64,000 nucleotides of DNA from Paenibacillus sp. FSL H7-0357 (GTDB taxonomy: Bacteria > Bacillota > Bacilli > Paenibacillales > Paenibacillaceae): NCBI RefSeq assembly GCF_000758525.1, contig NZ_CP009241.1, forward strand, positions 5,642,001-5,706,000. The letters run 5' to 3'. The notes under the pieces were generated by a model. It was not told the DNA's origin. It saw only the letters and a list, made by a program, of their open reading frames with translations, and made no database searches. How positions within the stretch are numbered: position 1 is the first letter of the stretch; every line of letters starts with the position of its first letter. A program made the translations under genes and the position numbers. Positions 1 through 9,965 of this stretch are shown piece after piece.

Positions 1-254
1 ATATAGATTGAACTTAAGGTTTTAGAGTAAAGGATCAGTCGCAACTACGGTGAATATTTGGACTTCCGGCCGCTGTTGTCGTAAGAATTTCTTGATTTTA
101 ACCGCTACTAGCGGTAGAAATCCGAAGACTGCTTATGCTTTCGATGATAGCTTTCCTTCGGAAAGCTTTCAGGCGGACACTACCGCTCCTCCAGTTCCAA
201 AATCCCCCTCCATTGCTCCTTTTCCTTATCTCAGTTTTTAAGTTCAATCTATAT
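1..254. repeat. MITE-like element with 17-bp terminal inverted repeats
   Basis: The first 17 bases (ATATAGATTGAACTTAA) are the exact reverse complement of bases 238-254. The interior has short internal dyads (for example around 105-115 and 150-172) and no convincing gene; the open frames inside it lack ribosome binding sites. Ends like this on a 250-bp non-coding body are typical of a miniature inverted-repeat transposable element. The left flank is outside the window, so a target duplication cannot be checked. It lies directly 3' of the GH2 gene. Confidence 0.6.
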
Positions 255-267
255 AGCATTTATTGTC

Positions 268-3200
268 CTAATCAGCAGAAGGCCGGAATTGAAACCACTG
301 GAAGTCAAACTGGCTGCCTGGCAGGAACAAGAAGGTTACTGTCCGGCTGCCGCTTACAGGCTCGAGGATAAATTCCCGCTCTGTGTAGCCGTCTGAACCG
401 GCAAACTCCACAAGCTGCTTGGATTCGCCCCCGGGACCGCTGAACAGCAGATGAAGCGTATTGTTCTCAAGTGCAGAGCGCCCGCAGATTACAATCCGTG
501 TACAAACCTGCTCTCCAAAGTCCATCCCGTCAAACACAAGAGAGACATTGTTCCCGATGCCTTCGATAGCGGTCTCCGTAACGTTGAAGGTGTCTCCGTA
601 TAGCCGGCTGTTCTCAAGAGCGGTGAGCCGCTCGTAGGCTTTGCGCTTGTGGACAAAGCGGAACCCTTTCAGGTGTATCTTCCGCCGCAGGACAAACGAG
701 AGGGAAGTGATACCCGTCAAACGTTTGGGCAGCTTGTAGGTTTCCTCCTGATATACATTCCATTGTGACGGCTTCTGGTAGGTTACGATAGACAGCAGCC
801 CGGCCCCCGGCTCTCCAGAAATGCCTTCCCAAATTTCAATCGGGAACTCTTCGCCGTCCAGGGAGAAAATAGGAAGAATGATCTCATCCGCCCCATAGTC
901 GCCGAAATCAATCCGTTCGAAACAGATCCGGCTCTCCCCTTCCCGCGCCGTTGCAACGCCGCGATCGTTGCCGTTGGTCAGGTTAAGGCTGGCGCCGCTG
1001 TGATAGCCGGCGGATATAAACTCATAGGGGTCCAGATAAGCTTGGCCGAGCCCGGTGAGCTTGAATTCCATTTGCGAATAGAGCCGAATCCCCTCAGCAC
1101 CGTTGGTAGTGCCACAGCGAATGTACACATCCCCATCTCCAAGACCGGTAATGACTGCTTCATGACCATCCGCCTCAATAGTCGCTATATTGGCATCTAT
1201 CCCTCCGGCATTGGTAATGCGCCATTCTACATCCTGAAAGGTAGCATTCTCCGGATGAAGCTTCACACGAACTGGAAGCGCAGGATGCTCCGCAGTAAGG
1301 ACATTGCCCTCGGGACAGATCAGTTCCAGCTTGCGAACAGGAATTTCCGCAGCCACCCTGCTTTGAATTTCTTCCGGTTCTTCCCTTGCCTCCAAAGGAC
1401 AGTCCGCATAAAGGCATAACCCGTCTTCCGCAGCAGTTCCATGCTCCGGTGCTGCGGACTGCAGCACAAGCCCGGCGGAAGGCATTTCCGGTGAAGAAGC
1501 ACGCAGGATGATCGTGCCCGTCTCCCGGGTGCCGGCAATCACAGCGAGCAGCTTGCCGCTGAACATCTTGCGGCTTACACCTTTGTATGGATCGTAGTCC
1601 GTGCTGTCGCCATTATCCAGACCAACCAGACGTCCGGGGCCTTCTATACTAAGGCTAACCCGGTTATTGGCGTTTGCCACCGGAAGACCTTCCTTGTCAG
1701 CTGCGGTAATCGTAACAAAGATCAGGTCCTCACCATCAGCCGTAATTTGCAGCTTATCGGGAGTCAGGACCAGAGAGGCGGCATCACCAAAGGAGGATTG
1801 CTGCTCCGTAGCGATCACATTGCCCAGACCATCATAGGCAACGGCACGGAGGACTCCCGGAGCATAAGGCAGCTGCCATTCTCCAAGCAGCTTGTGGTCA
1901 TTGACATGATCGATGTCATAGGTGCCTTGGGATACGTCATTGAAGAACAGCTCAATCCGCGGCGCATTCGAGCAAACCCGGACATCAATGAGCTGCCCCC
2001 CCGAGAAGTCCCAGTACGGGAAAATATGGATCATCGGATGGGTTCTGTAATCCGTCCATTCCGCCTGATAAATGTAATAAGCATCCTTCGGAAACCCTGC
2101 CGTGTCCAATTGTCCGAAGTAGGAGTTTTTGGTGAAGTACGGAGTCGGCTCTCCTATATAATCGAAGCCGGTCCACAGAAACTGTCCGAGTGAATAGCTG
2201 GCATCGCGGTCGGCCGTGATGCAGGCCTCCGTGCTTTTGGCCCCCCAGCTGGTTGAGCTGTTGCCGAGGGAGGAGCACTGCTGATCATCGTCGGCCAGCA
2301 CTGACTGGGCCAGCGGGAAATGATAGATCCCCCGGCTCTGTACGGTTGAACAGGTCTCGCTGCCATAGATGATCCAGTCCGGATGCTCCTGATGCTGGCG
2401 GTCATAATATTTCTCCCCGTAGTTGTATCCCACCACCTTGACAATATCGGCGCATTTCTGCGCATTCTCCCAAGGCATGTAGTTGGAGCCGATCGTTACG
2501 AATGCGTTGCCCCGGGGATCGTGGGAGAGGACCTCATCCTGCAGCTGCCTTGTGACCTCCTGGCCGCGGGCATCAGCATGGGTGTCGTAGATCTCATTGC
2601 CGATACTCCACATGATGAGACTAGGGTGGTTGCGGTCCCGCCGCACCCAGCTGGCCACATCCTTCTTCCACCACTCCGGGAAGAAACGGGCGTAGTCATA
2701 GGGAGTTTTGCTGCGCTCCCACATGTCGAAGGCTTCCGAGACGATAAGCATACCCATTTCGTCCGCCAGTTCCATCAATTCAACCGCAGGCATGTTATGC
2801 GCGGTGCGGATGGCGTTCACACCCATGTCCTGCAGCAGGACGAACTGCCGCCGCAGCGCAGCCTTGTTGACGGCAGCGCCCAGACAGCCAAGGTCATGGT
2901 GCTGGCACACACCGTAAATTTTAACGTGGTTGCCGTTCAGGAAGAAACCTCTCTCACTGTCCAATTCCACCCGGCGGAATCCGAAGCTTTGACGTTCTTC
3001 TTCGGTAACTTCATCCTGATCCAGCAGCTCCGTCTGGACTGTATATAGACAGGGATTACCGATATCCCAGAGCACCGGCCGGTCCACGGTCAGACGGCTG
3101 TGGGCATGAACGATAAGACCGCCGCCCTGCGCAGGGATCGCAGATTCCCCATGTGCGATTGCCGTTCCGCCCGCGTCCAGAATGATGTGGCGGAGCTTCA

Positions 3201-3753
3201 GGCCTGATGTTTCTGCTCCTTCTTCCACCTGCAGCTCGCAGTCCACATCGACTGTCCAGGCTTCGCCGCCCGCATGCCGGGCGGCAATATAAATGCCATC
3301 GGGAGCTATGTGAGTCTTCGGATAAGTCTTCAGCCACACAGAGCGGTAGATCCCGGCACCGGAGTACCAGCGGGAATTGGGGGATTCATGAATGACACGC
3401 ATATGAATCGTATTATCTCCCTCAATCAGATAAGGGGTAATATCGAATTCAAAGGTTGAGTATCCATATTTCCATTCGCCCGCCACATGTCCGTTCACAT
3501 AAAGCGTAGAATTCATATACACTCCCTCAAAACGCAGGGACAGGCGGCTGTGGGCTGGCACTTCGTCCAGGGTGAGGATTTTGCGGTACCAGCCTTCTCC
3601 GTTTTCATAGAGCCCTTGAGTGTTGTAGATCAGCCAATCATGAGGCAGCGAAACCGGCATCCAGTCCGCATCAGCGGCTACCTTCGCCAGCTCCGAATGA
3701 AGCGGCTGTTTACTGAAATGCCAGCCAGCATTCAGTTTTCTTTTGATACTCAT
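268..3753 (-). CDS. Glycoside hydrolase family 2 (beta-galactosidase-like), multidomain
   Basis: A 1161-residue GH2 enzyme with no signal peptide, so probably cytoplasmic. The N-terminal jelly-roll (about residues 1-150, with SLPHDW at 35-40) precedes an Ig-like domain (about 150-265) and the TIM barrel (about 270-580). The acid/base is seen in WSIGNEIYD (E387) and the nucleophile in IIYGSETCST (E466). The long C-terminus carries DUF4982/invasin-like Ig domains (about 600-750) and a further beta-rich part. It is the last gene of the leftward unit after two sugar permeases, suggesting it cleaves the imported oligosaccharide. Substrate (galactoside, glucuronide or arabinoside) cannot be read from the sequence. 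Confidence 0.9.
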   Translation of the reverse strand: MSIKRKLNAGWHFSKQPLHSELAKVAADADWMPVSLPHDWLIYNTQGLYENGEGWYRKILTLDEVPAHSRLSLRFEGVYMNSTLYVNGHVAGEWKYGYSTFEFDITPYLIEGDNTIHMRVIHESPNSRWYSGAGIYRSVWLKTYPKTHIAPDGIYIAARHAGGEAWTVDVDCELQVEEGAETSGLKLRHIILDAGGTAIAHGESAIPAQGGGLIVHAHSRLTVDRPVLWDIGNPCLYTVQTELLDQDEVTEEERQSFGFRRVELDSERGFFLNGNHVKIYGVCQHHDLGCLGAAVNKAALRRQFVLLQDMGVNAIRTAHNMPAVELMELADEMGMLIVSEAFDMWERSKTPYDYARFFPEWWKKDVASWVRRDRNHPSLIMWSIGNEIYDTHADARGQEVTRQLQDEVLSHDPRGNAFVTIGSNYMPWENAQKCADIVKVVGYNYGEKYYDRQHQEHPDWIIYGSETCSTVQSRGIYHFPLAQSVLADDDQQCSSLGNSSTSWGAKSTEACITADRDASYSLGQFLWTGFDYIGEPTPYFTKNSYFGQLDTAGFPKDAYYIYQAEWTDYRTHPMIHIFPYWDFSGGQLIDVRVCSNAPRIELFFNDVSQGTYDIDHVNDHKLLGEWQLPYAPGVLRAVAYDGLGNVIATEQQSSFGDAASLVLTPDKLQITADGEDLIFVTITAADKEGLPVANANNRVSLSIEGPGRLVGLDNGDSTDYDPYKGVSRKMFSGKLLAVIAGTRETGTIILRASSPEMPSAGLVLQSAAPEHGTAAEDGLCLYADCPLEAREEPEEIQSRVAAEIPVRKLELICPEGNVLTAEHPALPVRVKLHPENATFQDVEWRITNAGGIDANIATIEADGHEAVITGLGDGDVYIRCGTTNGAEGIRLYSQMEFKLTGLGQAYLDPYEFISAGYHSGASLNLTNGNDRGVATAREGESRICFERIDFGDYGADEIILPIFSLDGEEFPIEIWEGISGEPGAGLLSIVTYQKPSQWNVYQEETYKLPKRLTGITSLSFVLRRKIHLKGFRFVHKRKAYERLTALENSRLYGDTFNVTETAIEGIGNNVSLVFDGMDFGEQVCTRIVICGRSALENNTLHLLFSGPGGESKQLVEFAGSDGYTEREFILEPVSGSRTVTFLFLPGSQFDFQWFQFRPSAD

Positions 3754-3797
3754 ATGGATAAGATTCCCCCCGTTTGTGGATTGCAGAGTGCAATTAA

Positions 3798-4676
3798 TTA
3801 TCCTTTCAATGCTCCCACCATAACACCTTTAACAAAATATTTCTGCAAAAAGGGATACAGGAGCAAAATAGGTGCCGTTGTCACGATGATGGCCGCATAT
3901 TTTAAAGTCTCGGCAACGTCGCGGCTCTGGATCAGGGTTGTGGTCCCAAGCATGCTGGCATTGTCGTTCTCGAGAATAATGTTTCTGACCACAAGCTGTA
4001 TCGGATAGAGATCCTGATCCCGCAGAAAGATCATTGCATTAAACCAGCTGTTCCAGTGGCCCACGCCATAATAGAGAATCAGTACAGCAACAACCGGCAT
4101 GGACAGCGGAATGAAAATCCGGAACAGGATCGTAAAATGACCGGCTCCGTCCAGAAATGCGGACTCCTCCAGTTCCTTCGGAATGGCCATAAAATAGGTC
4201 CGCATAATGATTAAGTTAAAAGTGCTGACAGCCGTAGGCAGAATAAGCGCCCATAAGGAGTCCAACAGCCCGTAAGATTTCACAATCAGATAGAAGGGGA
4301 CCAGTCCTCCCTGAAAAAACATCGTAAACACGATAAAGAACATGATCGGCTTCTGCAGCATCACCCCTTCCCGGGATAGAAAATAGGCTCCGAGAGAGGT
4401 CAGCGTCATATTAATCCCGAGCCCCACTACTAATATGAAAAGAGTGTTTTTGAAGCCTGACAGGATCGTAGGATTACTAAGAACTGCCTTGTAGCCCTCC
4501 AGGGAAAACCCTTGCGGCCACAGCAGGATGCCATTGAACGAAATCAGTTGGTTGCCTTCACTTAAGGAAGAGAAGAGGATATAGAGCATGGGATACAGCG
4601 TCAGAATAATCAGCAGCACCATAATAATGGCATTGCAAATGTCAAAAATACGTTCACCGAGCGACGTTTTAATCAT
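3798..4676 (-). CDS. Carbohydrate ABC transporter permease (LplC/YtcP type)
   Basis: Inner-membrane permease, 292 residues, with about six membrane segments and the binding-protein-dependent transport signature around EESAFLDGAGHFTILFRI. The start ATG at 4676 is preceded by AAGGGGTGG seven bases upstream; a longer in-frame ORF reaching 4715 would overlap the upstream permease. It pairs with the permease at 4690-5598 and the lipoprotein at 5678-7279 to form a CUT1 importer. No ATPase gene is present, as is usual for this subfamily, which typically shares an MsmX-like ATPase encoded elsewhere. Confidence 0.93.
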   Translation of the reverse strand: MIKTSLGERIFDICNAIIMVLLIILTLYPMLYILFSSLSEGNQLISFNGILLWPQGFSLEGYKAVLSNPTILSGFKNTLFILVVGLGINMTLTSLGAYFLSREGVMLQKPIMFFIVFTMFFQGGLVPFYLIVKSYGLLDSLWALILPTAVSTFNLIIMRTYFMAIPKELEESAFLDGAGHFTILFRIFIPLSMPVVAVLILYYGVGHWNSWFNAMIFLRDQDLYPIQLVVRNIILENDNASMLGTTTLIQSRDVAETLKYAAIIVTTAPILLLYPFLQKYFVKGVMVGALKG

Positions 4677-4689
4677 CGTTGTCCACCCC

Positions 4690-5598
4690 TTACCAAAGAC
4701 TGTTGTTACTAGCACGTTTACTGAAAGAGTTGGCGAGCAGCAAAATGGTGAAGTTGATCACGGAGTTGAATAGTCCCACCGCCGCACTGTAGCTGTAGCT
4801 GAATTCCAAAATCCCTTTACGGTAAACATAGGTGGATATGACATCCGCCGTCTCATAGATACTGGCACTGTATAAGAGAATGATCTTCTCGAAACCGACG
4901 TTCATGATATTCCCCAGCGCCAGAATCAGCATAATCATAATGGTCGGAAGAATACCCGGCAGCGTAACGTGGCGGATCTGCTGCAGCTTCGTCGCTCCGT
5001 CAATCTTGGCAGCCTCATACTGCTGCTGGTCAATTCCGGTGATGGCCGCCAGATAAATGATGGTTCCCCACCCGATCTGCTGCCATATTTCACTGATTAT
5101 ATAAATGGGGCGGAAGGATTCCGGTTGCTGCAGGAAGGAGATCCGGGCGCCGCCAAAAAAGGCAATGACATCATTAATCAGACCATCGGATAAGGTAAAA
5201 TACCGGATGATTCCGGCTACAACCACCAGTGTAATAAAATGCGGCATGTAAGTGATCGTCTGTGTAATCCGCCGGAAAAGCGGGCTTTTTAATTCATTCA
5301 GCAATAATGCCAGAATAATCGGTGCGGGAAACCCGAATAGCAGGTTGAAAAAACTCAGCAAAACCGTATTCTTAATTACGCGAAAAAAGTAAATGCTGGA
5401 GAAAAACTCCTCAAAATGCTTGAATCCGACCCAATCGCTGCCCAGAATGCCTTTGGCCGGAACAAATTGCTTGAAGGCAATAATGGTGCCGTATAAAGGA
5501 ACATAGTGAAATAGAAAATAGTAAATTACCACCGGAAGAATCATCAGGTAGAGCCATTTATTGCGCAATAAATCTTTTCCCAATCTGGATTTCAGCAT
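4690..5598 (-). CDS. Carbohydrate ABC transporter permease (LplB type)
   Basis: A 302-residue permease with about six membrane spans; the first (PVVIYYFLFHYVPLYG) is characteristic of LplB-like proteins. The EAA loop appears as YEAAKIDGATKLQQIRHVTLP. AAAGGAGAG lies just ahead of the ATG at 5598. It is separated from the upstream binding-protein gene by a strong stem-loop and from the next permease by 13 bases, so the three are almost certainly co-transcribed. Confidence 0.93.
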   Translation of the reverse strand: MLKSRLGKDLLRNKWLYLMILPVVIYYFLFHYVPLYGTIIAFKQFVPAKGILGSDWVGFKHFEEFFSSIYFFRVIKNTVLLSFFNLLFGFPAPIILALLLNELKSPLFRRITQTITYMPHFITLVVVAGIIRYFTLSDGLINDVIAFFGGARISFLQQPESFRPIYIISEIWQQIGWGTIIYLAAITGIDQQQYEAAKIDGATKLQQIRHVTLPGILPTIMIMLILALGNIMNVGFEKIILLYSASIYETADVISTYVYRKGILEFSYSYSAAVGLFNSVINFTILLLANSFSKRASNNSLW

Positions 5599-5628
5599 AA
5601 CTTTCTCTCCTTTGCTGCATTACTTCAG

Positions 5629-5666
5629 AAGGGGCCGCCCATTTTATCCTATTTATAGCGGCCCCT
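5629..5666 (-). other. Intercistronic stem-loop between binding-protein and permease genes
   Basis: AAGGGGCCGC at 5629-5638 pairs with GCGGCCCCT at 5658-5666. On the transcribed (minus) strand it follows the stop of the binding-protein gene and is not followed by a U run. GC-rich hairpins of this kind commonly stabilise upstream mRNA or cause partial termination, giving more binding protein than permease. Confidence 0.55.
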
Positions 5667-5677
5667 GCTGACAGGGT

Positions 5678-7279
5678 CTACCGTTTCATGTAACGCTCAT
5701 AAGCTGCCTGCTGAATCTCCAGTGCCCGCTCAATGCCCATATCTTTCAACTGCTGAACATATTTATCGTAATTATCAACGGATTCGGTACCCAGAATAAT
5801 TTTGAGCTCGACCTCTTTCACAAGCGCGTTAATGTCATTCATAATACTGCTCATTTCATCAGCTTCCTCGGCTGTTGGTGTAATCGGTGGAAGCAGATGG
5901 CTTTCATGATTGGTTTTCTTCCAGATATCGATGGACTCTGTGGTTTGCAAATATTTAGCTGGCAGATTGTTGTCCTGCTGGATCATCGGGAAATTGGTTC
6001 CGTGCGAGTATTTCATCATGACCTGATCACTGCCGAGACCTTCCGGATTTTTAACCACCAGATCGGTATATGCAGGTTTGCCGTTCTCCAGAGTATACGT
6101 AGTGCCTTCAACGCCAAACGTATTCAGCAGGCTGCCTTCCTCGGTGTAGGCGTAGTCCAGCCAGCGCATCGCCGCTTCGACATTTTTGGCAGTCGCCGAT
6201 ATTGCGGCTGAGCTGGTGCCCGCATAGGCATTATCCAGTTGTCCGAACTCGGGGAGCTGGCCTTTGGCAGCAGACGGATAAGGAGCCGCCACAAAATTGG
6301 CGTTCGGATCGGTTTCCTGTGCAGCGGAGTTGTACTTCTCGATATAGAACTGCCAGCCAATCGTTGCCCCGCTTACTTTGGAGGTCATCTTCTTGTCTAC
6401 CGTTGCCGAATCAATCGAAGCAAAGTCCTTGTCAATCAGCCCTTCTTTATACCACTGGGCCATCGTTGTCAGATAATCCTTATATCCGGGCTCCAGATAG
6501 CCGTACACTACTTTTCCGTCATTGATATAAAAATTCCCCATCACTCCATAGGCCCCGGCAAAACCGCCGGTCCGTTCGCCCAGAAACATCGTGCGGAACG
6601 TTACAGGCGCAGCGGCATTTTTCTTTTCTTTAAAAGCAGTCAGCACCGTATGCCATTCATCAATCGTTTCCGGAACAGTCAAGTTCAGCTCATCAAGCCA
6701 ATCCTTGCGGATAATAGGGCCGCCATATACCCGTCCGGCCTCGGAGCGGATGAACGGGAAGGCATAATAAGTGCCGTCATCTGTTTTGATCATTTTATCG
6801 ATTTCAGGATGCTCCTGGAGCGTCTTCTTCAAATTGGGTGCATATTGATCAATCAGGTCATTCAGCTTCAGAATGTACCCTTGCTCTACCGCTTTATCCG
6901 GACCGCCCGGATACTGCAGCCATGTATTCAGAAAAATATCCGGCAGCTCACCCGAGGCCAGCAGCAGGCTGAATTTCTGGTCAGTCATGGGTGTTCCGCC
7001 TAAATGCTTGATTTTAATCCCTGTACGCTTTTCATATTCGTCATCAATAGGCAGTTTTTCCGGAGTACCTCCCAATTGTTCGTTCATAAAGGTGAGCTCC
7101 GTGCTGCCAGACATCGGATAAGCGAATTCTGCGGCAGGCGTTTCATTGGAAGGAGGGTTAGAAGCGCTTTCATTCTTGCTATTGCTTGAATTGCCGCATC
7201 CGGCTGACAGCAGAGCAAGACCCAACAGCAGGATAACCGATTGGTGAATTTTTTTCTTTTTGAATGTTTTCATCAACAT
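5678..7279 (-). CDS. Extracellular sugar-binding lipoprotein (LplA/YtcQ type)
   Basis: A 533-residue solute-binding protein. The N-terminus has lysines, a hydrophobic core and a lipobox LLSAGC with the lipidated cysteine at residue 28, followed by a Ser/Asn-rich linker. The length and motifs such as GRVYGGPIIRKDWLDEL fit the family-1 binding proteins that feed LplBC permeases. GGAGG lies five bases before the ATG at 7279; an ATG two codons later is also possible. First gene after the regulator at 7447-9744. Ligand unknown; the nearby enzymes suggest plant-polysaccharide oligosaccharides. Confidence 0.92.
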   Translation of the reverse strand: MLMKTFKKKKIHQSVILLLGLALLSAGCGNSSNSKNESASNPPSNETPAAEFAYPMSGSTELTFMNEQLGGTPEKLPIDDEYEKRTGIKIKHLGGTPMTDQKFSLLLASGELPDIFLNTWLQYPGGPDKAVEQGYILKLNDLIDQYAPNLKKTLQEHPEIDKMIKTDDGTYYAFPFIRSEAGRVYGGPIIRKDWLDELNLTVPETIDEWHTVLTAFKEKKNAAAPVTFRTMFLGERTGGFAGAYGVMGNFYINDGKVVYGYLEPGYKDYLTTMAQWYKEGLIDKDFASIDSATVDKKMTSKVSGATIGWQFYIEKYNSAAQETDPNANFVAAPYPSAAKGQLPEFGQLDNAYAGTSSAAISATAKNVEAAMRWLDYAYTEEGSLLNTFGVEGTTYTLENGKPAYTDLVVKNPEGLGSDQVMMKYSHGTNFPMIQQDNNLPAKYLQTTESIDIWKKTNHESHLLPPITPTAEEADEMSSIMNDINALVKEVELKIILGTESVDNYDKYVQQLKDMGIERALEIQQAAYERYMKR

Positions 7280-7322
7280 GACGACCTCCGTTTAATGTGA
7301 TTTGATGACTTGTTGCCTCTAC

Positions 7323-7351
7323 AATGTAAGCGGATTTATTCGGGCAAACAA
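7323..7351 (-). promoter_or_regulatory. Putative promoter of the binding-protein/permease/GH2 unit
   Basis: On the minus strand TTGTTT (7346-7351) and TACATT (7323-7328) are 17 bases apart, upstream of the lipoprotein start at 7279. It lies between the regulator's terminator and the transporter genes, as expected for a regulated promoter. The match is moderate. Confidence 0.4.
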
Positions 7352-7384
7352 TGTTCAATATGCAAAATCCATTGATCAAAACGC

Positions 7385-7420
7385 AAAAAGCGGATAGGCA
7401 TTTTGAGTCCCTATCCTCCT
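7385..7420 (-). terminator. Rho-independent terminator of the AraC-type membrane regulator gene
   Basis: On the minus strand GGATAGG (complement of 7410-7416) pairs with CCTATCC (complement of 7392-7398) and is followed by GC and a run of five T. It sits about 30 bases after the regulator's stop, separating its transcript from the transporter genes. Confidence 0.65.
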
Positions 7421-7446
7421 TTTTGGAAATTGAAGATCCAGTTTGT

Positions 7447-9744
7447 TTATTGCAGATTCTTATATCGGCCAGGCGTGATGCCTTCATATTTTTTGAATAC
7501 CCGGATAAACGCACTGCTGCTGGAGAAACCGACCCGGGAGGAAATTTCTTCAATAGTGACCCCCTCCAGCAGCAGCGTTTTGGCCTCGCCGGTACGGATC
7601 TGGCTGATGTAATCATGTAGCCCTTGCCCGGTTTGTTCCTTAAATAACCTGGATACATACTGGGGAGTAATGCCGAAATGGGCACCGATCATAGATACGC
7701 TGAGATTGATATCCGCATAATTGTCCTTCACATACGCAGATACCTCTTCCCCAATTCCGGTATTGGACATCAGAGTCAGCTTCTCATTGGCCATGCCGCA
7801 GGCCATCCGCGTCAGCTCCATCAGCTCTTGCCGGAATTCCCCGCGTGTTGTGCAGACTAATAGACGTTTCATTGGACGCCATTCTTCCCACAGCTTGGAC
7901 CGCTGGGCCTCTTGAGGAATTGCCTTCATAATCGAGCTGGTCAAATCAATCATCGCATACCTCACCAGGTCAATGGACACCTGAGAACCGAAAAACTGTG
8001 CCAGAATGGCATCCACCATAGCTGATGCTTTATCAAACTCCCCGCTTTTAATCAGGTTAATAAATACGACTTCATCATTGATGGAGAGATAATAATCCGT
8101 TTCCTGCGGCTCAATTTCCCCATACCAAATAGACAGATTCTCTTCCAGCACCAGCCGGTATTCCTGAGCCTCCAGCGCCTGAAGATAACCCTGGTGCAGG
8201 CTGTTCAGTCCGGTGTGGCGCTCGCTTCCGGCCATAACAATCTGCAGACGGTACTTCCGGTCAATAAACTCCAGTGTTTTGGTCAGTGCTTCCTCAATAT
8301 CCTCTTTCCAGCTGGCCGAACGTTCGGCATTGATATTGATTACAGCTGCCAGCATGCCGTCCATTTCGGTAAAGCTTAGACTATGATGCCCGCCGGTGAA
8401 ATCCATGATGATATTGGAAACGATAAAATTGGAAAGGCTTGGTGAAGGACTGCCTTCTCCCCCGCCCTGGATATAGAACAGCAGCACCGCGAAATCCTCA
8501 GAATCCCATTTAAAATGATGCAGTCTTGCTGCTTCCTCCACAGACAATCCATCTTCAGCCTGCCCTTTAAGCAGACGGGATAAATAATAGGTTTGCAGGA
8601 CACGAAGCTGCCTGAACTGCCGGTTGTTACTGTCATCCCTTTCACGGATGGTGGCCAAAGCGCTCTCCCTGATGAAGGAAAACTCATCCAGCACCCGCTG
8701 TGTCTGCTCATCCTTGGCACCCGAGAACATATTCACTAATTCGCGTACAGGATTATAGTTCTTGCGGGCAAAATATGAAATCACACCGCCTCCGACCAAA
8801 AAGCAGAGCAGCAGCCCGAACAGGTTCAGATTGCGGATTTCCCGCGCTTTTTCCCAAAACACACTTGAAGGAAAGACGCTTATATATTTCCAGTCTGTTG
8901 TGTCTGAATCGATAAAAGATACCATGTTTTCGGTCCCGGCGATATTTATGAAAGAGGTTCCAGCTTTTTTGCCGCCTTCTTCGGTGTACGGCACGTTCTG
9001 AAAGCCGGCAAGGCTGTTGTTCTGGAACAAAATTTGATTATTCTTATCTACAATATACACATCACCTTTATTGACCCAATCCACATTTTTCAGCATACTT
9101 TGAATTTTGCTGCCGTTCAGCGGAAGGATAAGCGCTCCTTTGAATGCATTTTCTGCTCCGGCGCTTGAGAAAGGCTTCATTAAAACAACCTTGGTTTCCC
9201 AACGTTTGAATTGGGTGAAAGGGGTCAATGCCTTGCCCCCGGCAGACTCACCCTTCAACAGTAACAACCACTCTTCATAAGGCATACCAATCATTTGGCG
9301 GTTCATCTCATAAAAGGTTTGACTGTCTACATAGGTCTCATCCGTCAGCACTTTGTCCAGACGGCTTGAATACAAATAAATTCCGCTCACAAAATCATTT
9401 GTCGATTTATATTTGCTTAACTCCTGACGGGTTTTGTAAATCTGAAAGGATTGACTCTTCTCTTCCTTGGTTGTCATGTTCAAGTATTTATTCACATCAT
9501 TATGAATGGACAACTGCATAGCCATCTTCTCAGCCTGGTCAATTTCACTGTCGACCGTATTCTGCATCTGCTTCAGCATTGCATGGCCTGCCCGCTCAAT
9601 TTCATATTCAACGATTTGTTTAGTTTGCAGATATATGATAGCGCTAACAATAAGCGGAATAAGCATAATCACAGCATAGGAGACAATCCATTTGTAGGCC
9701 ACACTTTTGCTGAACATCAACTTTTTTTGCTTCATATTCCGCAC
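7447..9744 (-). CDS. Membrane-anchored AraC-family regulator with extracellular sensor
   Basis: A 765-residue one-component regulator. Two membrane segments (about residues 18-40 and 300-320) flank an extracytoplasmic sensor of the dCache type. A long cytoplasmic linker leads to a C-terminal AraC DNA-binding domain of two helix-turn-helix motifs, ending in VGFSSSSAFIRVFKKYEGITPG. The architecture is typical of Paenibacillus regulators sitting next to LplABC-type importers. It precedes, and probably activates, the transporter/GH2 genes downstream. Confidence 0.88.
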   Translation of the reverse strand: MRNMKQKKLMFSKSVAYKWIVSYAVIMLIPLIVSAIIYLQTKQIVEYEIERAGHAMLKQMQNTVDSEIDQAEKMAMQLSIHNDVNKYLNMTTKEEKSQSFQIYKTRQELSKYKSTNDFVSGIYLYSSRLDKVLTDETYVDSQTFYEMNRQMIGMPYEEWLLLLKGESAGGKALTPFTQFKRWETKVVLMKPFSSAGAENAFKGALILPLNGSKIQSMLKNVDWVNKGDVYIVDKNNQILFQNNSLAGFQNVPYTEEGGKKAGTSFINIAGTENMVSFIDSDTTDWKYISVFPSSVFWEKAREIRNLNLFGLLLCFLVGGGVISYFARKNYNPVRELVNMFSGAKDEQTQRVLDEFSFIRESALATIRERDDSNNRQFRQLRVLQTYYLSRLLKGQAEDGLSVEEAARLHHFKWDSEDFAVLLFYIQGGGEGSPSPSLSNFIVSNIIMDFTGGHHSLSFTEMDGMLAAVININAERSASWKEDIEEALTKTLEFIDRKYRLQIVMAGSERHTGLNSLHQGYLQALEAQEYRLVLEENLSIWYGEIEPQETDYYLSINDEVVFINLIKSGEFDKASAMVDAILAQFFGSQVSIDLVRYAMIDLTSSIMKAIPQEAQRSKLWEEWRPMKRLLVCTTRGEFRQELMELTRMACGMANEKLTLMSNTGIGEEVSAYVKDNYADINLSVSMIGAHFGITPQYVSRLFKEQTGQGLHDYISQIRTGEAKTLLLEGVTIEEISSRVGFSSSSAFIRVFKKYEGITPGRYKNLQ

Positions 9745-9883
9745 TCCCTTACGGTGTCTTTGCCTTTGTCCTTGCTAGATTTCAACTATATATATAAATG
9801 ACCCGGAGGGCAATCTACAAAATGAACCTGATTGATTATTTGTAAACTTCCGCTTTTGCAATAGCCTATTGCAGTGAAAACTC

Positions 9884-9959
9884 AAAAACCTCTTTGTCGG
9901 CAGGAGGATACAAGGAGTGAACAGGCAGTTCCTCCGTCCTTTTGCTTCAAAAGAGGCTT
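9884..9959 (-). terminator. Possible terminator downstream of the NIF3-like gene
   Basis: On the minus strand AAGCCTCTTT (complement near 9950-9959) can pair with AAAGAGG (complement near 9889-9895), and is followed by five T. The loop is long (over 50 bases), though a second small dyad lies inside. Nothing else is seen in the 220-base gap. Confidence 0.3.
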
Positions 9960-9965
9960 CGGGCT

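Noticed and set aside
50..371. Two overlapping small plus-strand frames in and after the terminal-repeat element
   Set aside because: No ribosome binding site, and they cross the inverted repeat into the GH2 gene's 3' end.
1000..1419. Long frames opposite the GH2 gene
   Set aside because: They are reverse-strand shadows of the GH2 coding region, caused by codon bias, with no start signals.
9841..9880. Small dyad GCAATAG/CTATTGC as an operator
   Set aside because: Too short and isolated to support a function.
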